Part shown: positions 1 to 8,115 of the stretch, in pieces
Layout of the letters: each line of letters begins with the position of its first letter
Numbering within the stretch: the stretch's first letter is position 1
Assembly (NCBI GenBank): GCA_965215445.1
Contig: CBDCDT010000002.1
Span: 62,001 to 126,000 of the forward strand
Length of the DNA stretch: 64,000 bases
Direction of reading: 5' to 3'
From: CBDBLK01 sp965215445
GTDB lineage: Bacteria; Bdellovibrionota; Bacteriovoracia; Bacteriovoracales; Bacteriovoracaceae
Made by a program: the position numbers and the translations under genes
Notes under the pieces: model-generated
What the model was told of the DNA's origin: nothing
Database searches by the model: none
Seen by the model: only the letters and a program-made list of their open reading frames with translations

Positions 1-1073
1 GAATGTGCTTGTTTAGGTCTTTCCTTTAAAAGTTCCTTTGAATGACAAAAGGTCTGATACAATTGGCCATCCAAGTCTGTGCGGTCAGTAACGATCACAA
101 TTGTGGGATTATTCATTTGAGAACTATCCATAATTTTAGCTGCATAAAAACACATGGAAATGGACTTCCCACTGCCCTGAGTGTGCCAAACTACCCCACA
201 TTTTCCGTCTCTAACATCATTGGTAGCAGTAACTGTACTTGCTACCGCCACACGCACAGCATGAAATTGATGATAACCGGCGATTTTTTTTACCAGGCCT
301 CCGGCGCTGTCTTCAAAAACCACAAAATATCTCAAATAGTCGAGTAAAAGTTCCCTATCAAAAAAACCCTTGACCATAGTTTCCAATTCAAACTCAAAAT
401 TGGGTCGATCACTTTCTGTTTTGAGCGTGCGCCAAAAAGCGTATCGTTCTTTCTGAGCAGTAATGGAACCTATTCGGGCGTTCATCCCATCAGAGATGAT
501 ACAGGCCAAATTGTAGGCAAAGAGATCGGGAAGTTCTTGCTTATACGTTTCCATTTGTTCATAGGCCTGCCAAATATCAGCGTCTTTATCGGCGGGGCTT
601 TTAAGCTCCAAAACTGCCAATGGAAATCCGTTAACAAAAACGATTATATCTGGTCTTCGAGTGCCATTTTTTCCCGTGATAGAAAACTGATTCACCACCA
701 AAAAATTGTTGTTGTCTATATTTTCAAAGTCAAAAATTCTTACTAAATCACCTTTTCTACTCTCATCGCTCCTGATTTCGATGGGAATGCCGTCGTTAAC
801 ATATTTGTGAAATTGCCTATTATTAATTTCAAAAACTGGAGATTCCAGTCGAAGAAGTTCGACCACCACTTCCCCCAATTTGCCACGGGGTATATCGGGA
901 TTTATTTTTGATAAGGCCTCTTCCAATTTTTCGACAATGAGAACTTCTGCATAACTCTCTCTTTTAGCATTTTCCGAATCAGGGGCAATATCAACGCCGT
1001 ACTCAACGTTCCAACCAAGACCTTGAAACCATTCGAGGCATTGCTGTTCCAACATGGCCTCGTTAATCTTCAT
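1..1073 (-). CDS. hsdR: Type I restriction endonuclease subunit R (HsdR), N-terminal part, cut by window edge
   Basis: The gene starts with ATG at 1073 (reading MKINEAMLEQQC) and runs open to base 1, giving about 357 residues of a protein that is usually about 1000 long. Seen: a PD-(D/E)xK nuclease signature around PDIIVFVNGFPLAVLELKSP, then a Walker A motif HTQGSGKS and the following helicase block IVIVTDRTDLDGQL. These match the nuclease and first RecA-like domain of type I R subunits, which cleave DNA after ATP-driven translocation. It lies 25 bases after the specificity gene in the same operon (hsdM, HEPN, MNT-hsdS, hsdR). The C-terminal half cannot be judged. Confidence 0.93.
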   Translation of the reverse strand, partial: MKINEAMLEQQCLEWFQGLGWNVEYGVDIAPDSENAKRESYAEVLIVEKLEEALSKINPDIPRGKLGEVVVELLRLESPVFEINNRQFHKYVNDGIPIEIRSDESRKGDLVRIFDFENIDNNNFLVVNQFSITGKNGTRRPDIIVFVNGFPLAVLELKSPADKDADIWQAYEQMETYKQELPDLFAYNLACIISDGMNARIGSITAQKERYAFWRTLKTESDRPNFEFELETMVKGFFDRELLLDYLRYFVVFEDSAGGLVKKIAGYHQFHAVRVAVASTVTATNDVRDGKCGVVWHTQGSGKSISMCFYAAKIMDSSQMNNPTIVIVTDRTDLDGQLYQTFCHSKELLKERPKQAH

Positions 1074-1098
1074 TGTTCAATAATCCAATCTGTATCGT

Positions 1099-2802
1099 TC
1101 ATTTTTTATCTCTCAATTTTAGGTTGGATAAATCTATTTCTCCCATAAGAATTTTTGGTAGTAAAGCATCTCTTAAACCTTCTAAATTCTCTGTTTCATG
1201 CCTCATATATTTCTGCAGTTCAGAATTACTGCAAGTAACAGTTTCAAAAAATTTTATCAATCCAATACTTGGAAGAATCACTTTGAGGTTTTTCATATTT
1301 GTACCAGATATTTCTTTAAAAGTGCTTCCAGTCGCAACAGCTTCCATTGCAACAATATTGAATCTGGCCCAGTTGTACAAAAAATTCGTTCCAATATTTT
1401 TCTTAGGAATTAAAGATTTAAAACCCTGATTGGTAGATAATTCATTTTCTGCAATCGCTACATAGCCAATAGGAGCACGAGAAGAAATTACAATTGTTCC
1501 TGCAGGCATCAATTTTGCGCTAGATTTTTCAAGACCTAGTTTTGTGATGTCTGTTGCGCCGTTGGAAATAAATTTCCAATTGTAACCCGACAAATCTTTA
1601 GGACTCAACCATGATACGCCAGTATTTTTCTTGCAATAATAATCATTAACTTTAGTTGATGGTGTGCCTCCTCCTATAACATCGGATACTTCATAGATAT
1701 ACTTTACAGAAAACCCTCTTGGAATTTTACCCTGTTCAGTATTTTCAAACTCACTCGGAAATAAAGATGCCGTTTGCTCAAGTTCTTTCTGTTGTTTCTC
1801 GCTCATTTTTGAAAGTTTTTGAGCAAGTTTTTTGTCCATTTCTTTAAAATTTTCTGCAAATTCCTTGGGGCTACAAATGCCTGAAATAACCGCCATGGCA
1901 GCACGTTCAACCTGTTTTGTTGTTAGACCTTTCTCTAATGCTCGTTTTTTGGCGTGAATGGGGTCAAAATCAACGAACCAAGATTTAAAAATAGATTGGG
2001 CCATATCTTCTAATTTCTCATTTATTTTATTGTTTACGTTTATAAGAGAATCAATCTTATATAAAAAATATCCAATTTTCGCCCTTCCTATTTTTTTTTT
2101 AGATATGATAACTTTTTTACGATGAACATTCTCTCTATTGAGTCCTGGAATAGCAGAATCACTATTCATTTCTGAAAGAGGCAATGATTTGAGAAGATAA
2201 TAAGTAAAAAGCAAATCAAATTTGTCTTTTTTCAAAACATAAAAAACTGTATCAATGGGATAAAAAGGTTTTTCTGCAAGATAAACTGAACCAATCGTTC
2301 CCTTCCTTCCAATAATGATTCCTTGGTCTTGCACATACGCAATAGAATGATACCCAACAATCCCTCCAGAACCATACACTGGGATATGACCTGTTTGGTC
2401 TCGTTTTATCAAAGGAAGGCCTTTTCCATAAGCAAAAGGACAAAAATCACCAATTTTTACTTCTTGCCACTCTTTCGGAATAATTTTTTTCTCATTTTTC
2501 TGTAAAACTATGTGCTCATTTTTTATTTCCCCATGAAATCTTTCCGGCACTTCATCCCAAATAAAAAAATCAACCTGAAAGGGAAGACCACTCTCTTCAA
2601 AGGCCTCTCGCAAATTGATAATGTTTTCTTTTTGATCTACAGAGGCAAAAGCAACTAAATCCAGATCGGATTCGGGTTTTGCCGTCCACTTGACACGGGA
2701 ACCGTAGGCCCAAACTTCGGTATCGGGAATATACTTCTTCAATAGTTTTAAGACTATTACCCTTTGTTTTGGAGAAAGATCGAGGGAACCCTTTATTCCC
2801 AC
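1099..2802 (-). CDS. hsdS: MNT-type nucleotidyltransferase fused to type I specificity subunit HsdS
   Basis: 567 residues in one frame. Residues 1 to about 100 form a minimal nucleotidyltransferase: G34-S35-x10-D46-x-D48 plus a third acidic residue near D78 (VDFFIWD). From about residue 108 it is a standard HsdS: first target-recognition domain (about 110-270), central helical spacer (IDSLINVNNKINEKLEDMAQ, then SWFVDFDP), second target-recognition domain (about 365-525), terminal helix. The start is GTG at 2802 with GGAG six bases upstream, overlapping the HEPN gene by 10 bases, so translation is probably coupled. HsdS sets sequence specificity of the methylase and restriction complexes; MNT domains of the MntA type AMPylate and silence HEPN toxins. 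The combination suggests that the antitoxin is physically part of the RM complex (inference). Confidence 0.9.
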   Translation of the reverse strand: MGIKGSLDLSPKQRVIVLKLLKKYIPDTEVWAYGSRVKWTAKPESDLDLVAFASVDQKENIINLREAFEESGLPFQVDFFIWDEVPERFHGEIKNEHIVLQKNEKKIIPKEWQEVKIGDFCPFAYGKGLPLIKRDQTGHIPVYGSGGIVGYHSIAYVQDQGIIIGRKGTIGSVYLAEKPFYPIDTVFYVLKKDKFDLLFTYYLLKSLPLSEMNSDSAIPGLNRENVHRKKVIISKKKIGRAKIGYFLYKIDSLINVNNKINEKLEDMAQSIFKSWFVDFDPIHAKKRALEKGLTTKQVERAAMAVISGICSPKEFAENFKEMDKKLAQKLSKMSEKQQKELEQTASLFPSEFENTEQGKIPRGFSVKYIYEVSDVIGGGTPSTKVNDYYCKKNTGVSWLSPKDLSGYNWKFISNGATDITKLGLEKSSAKLMPAGTIVISSRAPIGYVAIAENELSTNQGFKSLIPKKNIGTNFLYNWARFNIVAMEAVATGSTFKEISGTNMKNLKVILPSIGLIKFFETVTCSNSELQKYMRHETENLEGLRDALLPKILMGEIDLSNLKLRDKK

Positions 2803-3209
2803 GTTTTCTCCGTCATGGTCTGGTAAAGCCCTATGGCATCGTCTATAAAGTCATCTATTAATTTAATAGCGTCTTGGGCCTTTTCGCCGTTGTAATCGTG
2901 AGCAGTACCAATCCTGGCATCAACATATTTCTTCCATTGTTCAAAAGACGAAGAAAAAAGCTTATTTTTCAGGGCCATACGGATCAAAGGTTTGGGTGCT
3001 GCAGGAACTTCAGCGACACCTAAGACTTCTCCCAAGTATCGCCCCAGTATTTTCCACAAACAATCATAGCATATTTCAAATCTTTGAATTACTGATTCGG
3101 CCATTCCCTCTTTGCTCCATATCGGCCAATCGGAATCCATTTCTTTATAGTGCTGGTTTTGTACTTCTAGGTTTTTCAAGGATTTTTTGAATTTATCGTA
3201 TTCAATCAT
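2793..3209 (-). CDS. HEPN-family protein, HepT/HI0074-like (nucleotidyltransferase substrate-binding)
   Basis: 138 residues, all helical in character, matching the HI0074/HepT type of HEPN protein that pairs with minimal nucleotidyltransferases. Seen: R99-I-G-T-A-H104-D-Y106, i.e. the R-x4-H-x-Y motif. In characterised HepT toxins R and H form the RNase site and the Tyr is AMPylated by the MntA antitoxin (family knowledge). All three residues are present, so an active toxin is plausible. It sits 10 bases after hsdM and overlaps the nucleotidyltransferase-hsdS fusion by 10 bases, so the partner is the fused domain and not a separate gene. Alternative: an inert substrate-binding subunit. Confidence 0.88.
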   Translation of the reverse strand: MIEYDKFKKSLKNLEVQNQHYKEMDSDWPIWSKEGMAESVIQRFEICYDCLWKILGRYLGEVLGVAEVPAAPKPLIRMALKNKLFSSSFEQWKKYVDARIGTAHDYNGEKAQDAIKLIDDFIDDAIGLYQTMTEKTWE

Positions 3210-3219
3210 CGTTTAAACC

Positions 3220-4845
3220 TCATATTTTAAACCCAATGGCCGCCAGGTTTTCTCTGATTTGTTTTTCAAGTTTTTTTGACTCTTTAAAATGTACTGCAAG
3301 TTCCTGGGTAAGTTGGCCCATTTTTTGGTGAAAGGGAATTCCGTCATCTTCACTCTGAGAAATTCCCACATACCTTCCGGGCGTCAGCACATAGTCGTGG
3401 GATTTGACGTCTTTCAGTGTGGTCGATTTGCAAAATCCCGCTACATCTTCATATTTTGTCTTTTTGTTTCTCCACTTGTGGTAGGTATCGGCAATATTTA
3501 GAACGTCTTGCTCAGAAAATTCCTTTTGAGTTCTACTTTTCATTGCCCCCATATTTCTTGCATCTATAAAAAGTATTTCTTTTTTTCTCGATCTTTTGCC
3601 GTCTTTTCCTGACTTATCTTTGGCCAAAATCCAAATACAAGCAGGAATTTGGGTGTTAAAAAACAGTTGTCCGGGAAGCGCAATCATGCAATCAATCAGG
3701 TCGGACTGTAAAAGATTTTTTCTGATTTCGCCTTCGTTGCTACTGTTGGAAGACATCGAACCATTGGCCAACACAATTCCCGCATATCCACGAGGTGACA
3801 GGTGGTGAATCATGTGTTGAACCCAGGCGAAGTTGGCATTTCCCGCAGGGGGGATGCCATATTTCCAGCGCCTGTCATCTATCAATTTATCTCCGCCCCA
3901 ATCGCTGATATTAAACGGTGGATTGGCCATGATAAAATCTGCTTTTAAATCGGGATGCTGGTTTTGACTAAAAGTATCAGCGGGCCTTGTTCCGAAATTG
4001 AATTCAATCCCTCGAATGGCCATATTCATTGCCGAAAGCCGCCACGTCGTCGGGTTGGATTCCTGGCCATAAAGGGAAATTTTACGTTTGGCCTTATCAA
4101 TGTGTTTTTTGTCGGCATGGGCCTCGATAAATTTTTCACTGGAAACAAAAAAACCACCAGAACCCATGGCGGGGTCATAGACCTTCCCTCGATAGGGTTC
4201 AAGACATTCCACAATGAGATTCACTACTGACTTGGGAGTGTAAAACTGACCGCCTTTTTTACCTTCGGCAGAGGCAAATTGCCCCAAAAAGTACTCGTAC
4301 ACATGGCCCAAAATATCTTTGGGATCGTGTTCGCTCTGGTTAAACCCGATTGTCGAGATCAGGTCAATCAATTCGCCAAGTCTGATATTGGCCTGCCTTT
4401 TGGCAAATTCTTTGGGCAAAACTCCTTTGAGGCGCAGATTCTGTCTTTCAATGGCATACATAGCATCGTCGATCATTTTGCCAATATCGGATTGCTTGGC
4501 CCTGTCTTGAATACCTTTATGGCCAGTGACGGGATTCCCTTTCCACCTGGCCTTTTGAGGCACCCAAAAAATCATTTTCTCTGTGTAGTAGTCCCGTTGC
4601 TCCAACTCTTTTTCAATTTCTCGTGGAGTTGCACCAGAATAATAATCTTCGTGCTTGGGATTGGTAAGGTTTTGCTTAAGTTGTTCCCGAAACTCTTCAA
4701 AACTGTCAGAGACATATTTTAAAAAAATAAGTCCCAAAACGACGTGCTTGTATTCGGCCGCATCCATATTAGCGCGCAGCTTATCCGCCGCCTGCCAGAG
4801 TTTTTTTTCCAAGCCTTCAAGAGTTTGATTTTCGACCTTTCGCAC
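3220..4845 (-). CDS. hsdM: Type I restriction-modification DNA methyltransferase subunit M
   Basis: 541 residues, full length for the family. Seen: N-terminal HsdM helical domain (1 to about 150), SAM-binding motif I DPAMGSGG at 224-231 and the N6-adenine catalytic motif NPPF at 308-311. Together with HsdS it methylates adenine in the recognition sequence. It is the first gene of the operon; the start is GTG at 4845 with GAAGGTG just upstream. The 146-base gap to the next gene (4846-4991) must hold its promoter, but no strong consensus is visible there. Confidence 0.96.
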   Translation of the reverse strand: MRKVENQTLEGLEKKLWQAADKLRANMDAAEYKHVVLGLIFLKYVSDSFEEFREQLKQNLTNPKHEDYYSGATPREIEKELEQRDYYTEKMIFWVPQKARWKGNPVTGHKGIQDRAKQSDIGKMIDDAMYAIERQNLRLKGVLPKEFAKRQANIRLGELIDLISTIGFNQSEHDPKDILGHVYEYFLGQFASAEGKKGGQFYTPKSVVNLIVECLEPYRGKVYDPAMGSGGFFVSSEKFIEAHADKKHIDKAKRKISLYGQESNPTTWRLSAMNMAIRGIEFNFGTRPADTFSQNQHPDLKADFIMANPPFNISDWGGDKLIDDRRWKYGIPPAGNANFAWVQHMIHHLSPRGYAGIVLANGSMSSNSSNEGEIRKNLLQSDLIDCMIALPGQLFFNTQIPACIWILAKDKSGKDGKRSRKKEILFIDARNMGAMKSRTQKEFSEQDVLNIADTYHKWRNKKTKYEDVAGFCKSTTLKDVKSHDYVLTPGRYVGISQSEDDGIPFHQKMGQLTQELAVHFKESKKLEKQIRENLAAIGFKI

Positions 4846-4991
4846 AATACACCTTCAAAACCCTACAATAACACACAAACCCATTGAAAAGTCATGCGCA
4901 CAGAGTCAGGCAAACCACCATTTTTCAGACCATTTTCAATTTGTAAGAAATTTTATCATCACAAGAAAATGAACAAGGGGAGTCACAGACC

Positions 4992-5966
4992 TTACATCAA
5001 GATGGTTAGGGTGTAAAAAATGCCTCCGCTGGCAAGGCCCACAAGGGCAGGCACGGCGATGAGAAAGGCCACCGCCTTGGAGGTCGCCTTCAATTTATGA
5101 GGATAAGAAATTTGGCCACGCTTTAAACTTTCCAGGAGTTTGACATTGGCCCTGGATGCATTTAACAGTTCGTTAAAATACGCAAACATTTCCCAGTGCC
5201 AGGTTTTTGTGGCCACAATTTCTCTAAAACCCTTTGCCGTAAAGATGCTTTGAAGAGAGGCCTCGGATGCCCTCGCTTCACTCAAACCCCACTCTACACC
5301 CATTGCCGCTTTAAACATTTTGTAATCTTTTTTTTCCAGGTTTTCTCCGGCAATACTCCTTTCAAGCAGATTTATCATCGTTTCGGGAACTTCGGGCAAT
5401 GCCTGTATGTACTGGTCGTAATTGATAATAAAATCGCGGATGTGCTGAAGTTCATGCCTAACGACAATATTTCCACTTAGCGGAGCAATAAAAAACGCTG
5501 CTTTTTTATCCGCGCCAAACCCCTCTTTGAAAACGTATCCGCTTCCACCAAATCTCATAATCGCATGGGCATCGACAAAAACCGGAATATTATGCGCTTG
5601 AAGTTCCCGGAAAACTTCATTGAAAGCGCTTCCGTAGAGATTTTTTTGGGGAGGGGAAACGATTCGCACTGCCTTGACTTGAAGGTTGAAGGCCTTGAAA
5701 TCGACTTGCTCGTAGCGGCCCGCTCCTTTCGCCTCTTCCAGTGCCCGCATAGCGGCCTTGGTTTTTGAAGACACTTCGATGGCACTCAATACTTTTGTCT
5801 CTATTCTGGGGGAAATTTTTTGTCGATGTAAAAGCGTATCCCAGAAATGGGAATTCTTCTGAGCCTTTTCCTCCAGCAAAGGCCGCACCATCTCTTGGCA
5901 ATGTTTTGAAGCATGAGTTACGCTTCTAAGAAAAAAGAGGAGAACCGCTACCGCCAAAAAACGCAT
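4992..5966 (-). CDS. Secreted/membrane HExxH metalloprotease-like protein
   Basis: The reading frame extends to 6086, but the start chosen is ATG at 5966, which gives a signal peptide or first membrane segment (MRFLAVAVLLFFLRSVTHAS) and avoids the opposite gene; 324 residues. Seen: VVRHELQHIRDF, an HExxH zinc-binding motif, and a hydrophobic C-terminal segment (AVAFLIAVPALVGLASGG) that may anchor it. No named family recognised. It is divergent from another HExxH protein at 6041; the two share a 74-base intergenic region. A third zinc ligand is not assigned. Conservation of HExxH makes a peptidase likely, but substrate is unknown. Confidence 0.75.
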   Translation of the reverse strand: MRFLAVAVLLFFLRSVTHASKHCQEMVRPLLEEKAQKNSHFWDTLLHRQKISPRIETKVLSAIEVSSKTKAAMRALEEAKGAGRYEQVDFKAFNLQVKAVRIVSPPQKNLYGSAFNEVFRELQAHNIPVFVDAHAIMRFGGSGYVFKEGFGADKKAAFFIAPLSGNIVVRHELQHIRDFIINYDQYIQALPEVPETMINLLERSIAGENLEKKDYKMFKAAMGVEWGLSEARASEASLQSIFTAKGFREIVATKTWHWEMFAYFNELLNASRANVKLLESLKRGQISYPHKLKATSKAVAFLIAVPALVGLASGGIFYTLTILM

Positions 5967-5988
5967 TTCATCAATGTATAAAGGATTG

Positions 5989-6009
5989 GGCCAAATGTAA
6001 ATTTTGGCC
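5989..6009. promoter_or_regulatory. Inverted repeat in divergent intergenic region
   Basis: GGCCAAA at 5989-5995 and TTTGGCC at 6003-6009 form a perfect 7-bp inverted repeat with a 7-base spacer, lying between the divergent genes starting at 5966 and 6041. It could be an operator acting on both or a hairpin in the 5' leader. No clear -35/-10 pair was identified. Confidence 0.35.
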
Positions 6010-6040
6010 GAGATATTTGCTTTAACCAGGGAGGGGAGCA

Positions 6041-7387
6041 ATGAAAGGAAAAGTAAGGATACTGTTTGCAGCGATTTTTTGGACACATGCGGTTTTCGCC
6101 TATATCTACAAACCCAACGACCCCAGACAACTGGCCTATTATTTTGATTTGACCATGAATAGGTGTCCCGAAAAAATATGGGACAACTATTCCTGGGAAA
6201 ATTTCAAAGTCGCCCTGGTTTACAGCTCCCTTTCCAAAGTCTATGAATGGGATGGTTCATCTGGCCGAATCCACGAATACGAACTCGACCAATATCCCCG
6301 TGATGCGAGGGAAGATGCCTACGCCTTTATCGAAAGAGATGGTGTTAAAACCCTGTCTCTTAATATAAGAGGCGGTTTTCCTCACCACAACTTTATGCTG
6401 GGAATACACGAGGGCTTTCACTTTATAGGCCAGGACAACTGGGTTCGTCCCGGCAATATTCGCGGCACACATTACCCCCTGGATTACAGGCCGAGATATT
6501 TGCGGCGAATGTTGTTCGACAAAATGCTCTCCGCCTTTGAGTCCGGAAAGGAAGAAAATATAGCTCAGGCCAAATATTGGTATCAGAAGTGGTCGGATGA
6601 ATACCCCGAAGAGGCGAAAAAAACCCTCGACCGTATTGAAGGCGTTGCCGAATACATCACCCTGATGGCCCAGGCCCTGCTCGACACCAAAAAGGGTTGT
6701 CGCGCAACTGACCCTGAAATCAAACGCCAGCTTTTAGGACACCTTCCCCAATACAGAAAGTATGTTTCAGAACTCAAACTGGACCACGATGCAGAAAGCT
6801 ATGCGCTGGGAAGTCTGGCGAGCCTACTTTTGAGGTTTACACAGGAGAGTTCTCACTGGCAGAAAGAAATCATTCGGGGAAAAACGCCTTTGGAAATCTT
6901 GTTTGAAGATTATTCACCTCTGCAAAACATTGACGATGACACCCTTAAAATGAATTTTGCCCTTGTGGCCCAGAGTCGCAACAAAAGCATTGGACAACTT
7001 GTCGGCAGTGACCTGGCGGCCTACTTCGATCAAAACTACGTCCGCTTGAATGTGCCTTTGCAATATTTCCGCTCCAGGCTCTTTCTCCAACTCTCATCTC
7101 CAAAAAATACGACAGTGGCGATTCTCCACGACAATCACAGCTACACACACTCGTCGTCTTCTTCCATCAAGTTAAAGGGAGAAACTGTGCTTTTTATCAA
7201 TAGAGACAAACCTGCATCCTGCGGTTATGGCCTTACCACCCTGGTTCACAAGAATGATATAGACCAACTGGCACAGGGGCAATTTGCAATTGTTGCGGGC
7301 AATATTTTGGCACTCGTTGAGGCAACGGAGTACACCCACGCCGACGGGATGAAATTTTTGTGTTTAGACGGGAATTCCCAGAATTAG
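6041..7387 (+). CDS. Secreted HExxH metalloprotease-like protein
   Basis: 448 residues; ATG at 6041 preceded by GGGAGGGGAG. N-terminal signal peptide (LFAAIFWTHAVFA), so exported. Seen: LGIHEGFHFIGQD, an HExxH zinc-binding motif at about residue 125. The rest is unrecognised, with helical stretches (YWYQKWSDEYPEEAKKTLDR) and a beta-rich C-terminus. The end overlaps the convergent gene at 7364 by 24 bases. Divergent from another HExxH protein, suggesting a functional pair. Peptidase activity is inferred from the motif only. Confidence 0.78.
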   Translation: MKGKVRILFAAIFWTHAVFAYIYKPNDPRQLAYYFDLTMNRCPEKIWDNYSWENFKVALVYSSLSKVYEWDGSSGRIHEYELDQYPRDAREDAYAFIERDGVKTLSLNIRGGFPHHNFMLGIHEGFHFIGQDNWVRPGNIRGTHYPLDYRPRYLRRMLFDKMLSAFESGKEENIAQAKYWYQKWSDEYPEEAKKTLDRIEGVAEYITLMAQALLDTKKGCRATDPEIKRQLLGHLPQYRKYVSELKLDHDAESYALGSLASLLLRFTQESSHWQKEIIRGKTPLEILFEDYSPLQNIDDDTLKMNFALVAQSRNKSIGQLVGSDLAAYFDQNYVRLNVPLQYFRSRLFLQLSSPKNTTVAILHDNHSYTHSSSSSIKLKGETVLFINRDKPASCGYGLTTLVHKNDIDQLAQGQFAIVAGNILALVEATEYTHADGMKFLCLDGNSQN

Positions 7388-8020
7388 ACAAAGGCCCCAG
7401 AAGCAGGCGGCGGTAAAAATGGGAATGGTGAGGTTGTCGTCGATGCGGATGGGGATGCGCTCAAACAACGTGCAAATGACGGCCAGTAAAAGGCATACTC
7501 CCCAAAATATTCCCATGCCAAGATGCTCCCCCAATTGCCCATAGAGGGCAAGTACAGCGGCACAGAAAGTGGCCACCAAAAAGGCAGCACTTCCCTCCAG
7601 GGAATGGTTTTGGCCCCATTTGTGCTTTCCACATTTGATCCCCACAATCGCCGCCAGAGGATCGCTGACCGCCAGGGTGTAAATCCCGGCCAGCGCCGCC
7701 ACTTTGGGAAAACTGATCAAGGTGAGCAAAAGGCCCACTGCAAAGGGCACGCCTGCGCTTTCTTCAAATTGTTCCTTGGCGCGGAAAATGTACTGCCCCA
7801 CCGTCTCAATTTTGGAGGCCAGTTCGGGATAATTGAGGCGCACCTGTTCGGCAATATAGAGCACACAGGCAAAGCCCCCCCAAAAATAGACCACCTGGCC
7901 GTGAGTGAAAAAGAATTGGTAGACCAGGCCCACGGAAAGGCCCACTCCCATGTGCAAGAACCTGCGCGCGAGTTGCAGGCTGTTTTGATCGGCGCAGATA
8001 TGAGATTCGCTCGAAGACAT
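7364..8020 (-). CDS. Dolichol kinase / diacylglycerol kinase-like membrane protein (SEC59/DGK1 family)
   Basis: An upstream in-frame start exists at 8071, but ATG at 8020 (MSSSESHICADQ) is preferred because it removes an unconserved-looking leader; 218 residues. Seen: about six to seven hydrophobic segments and the signature LAVSDPLAAIVGIKCGKHKW followed by HSLEGSAAFL, typical of CTP-dependent lipid kinases and related cytidylyltransferase-fold membrane proteins. Likely acts on a polyprenol, diacylglycerol or phytol-type lipid in the inner membrane; the exact substrate cannot be told. Convergent with and overlapping the previous gene. Confidence 0.8.
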   Translation of the reverse strand: MSSSESHICADQNSLQLARRFLHMGVGLSVGLVYQFFFTHGQVVYFWGGFACVLYIAEQVRLNYPELASKIETVGQYIFRAKEQFEESAGVPFAVGLLLTLISFPKVAALAGIYTLAVSDPLAAIVGIKCGKHKWGQNHSLEGSAAFLVATFCAAVLALYGQLGEHLGMGIFWGVCLLLAVICTLFERIPIRIDDNLTIPIFTAACFWGLCLILGIPV

Positions 8021-8115
8021 TTGACCCCATCCTACTCTAAAACCGGCAAAATGGCCCGAGATAAGGCCCAACCCTGTATTTTTTACAGAGCTACCCTATC
8101 CGAGTTTTTTCTGGT

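Noticed and set aside
5967..6086. N-terminal extension of the HExxH gene at 4992
   Set aside because: It would overlap the divergent gene's start, and the signal peptide begins at 5966.
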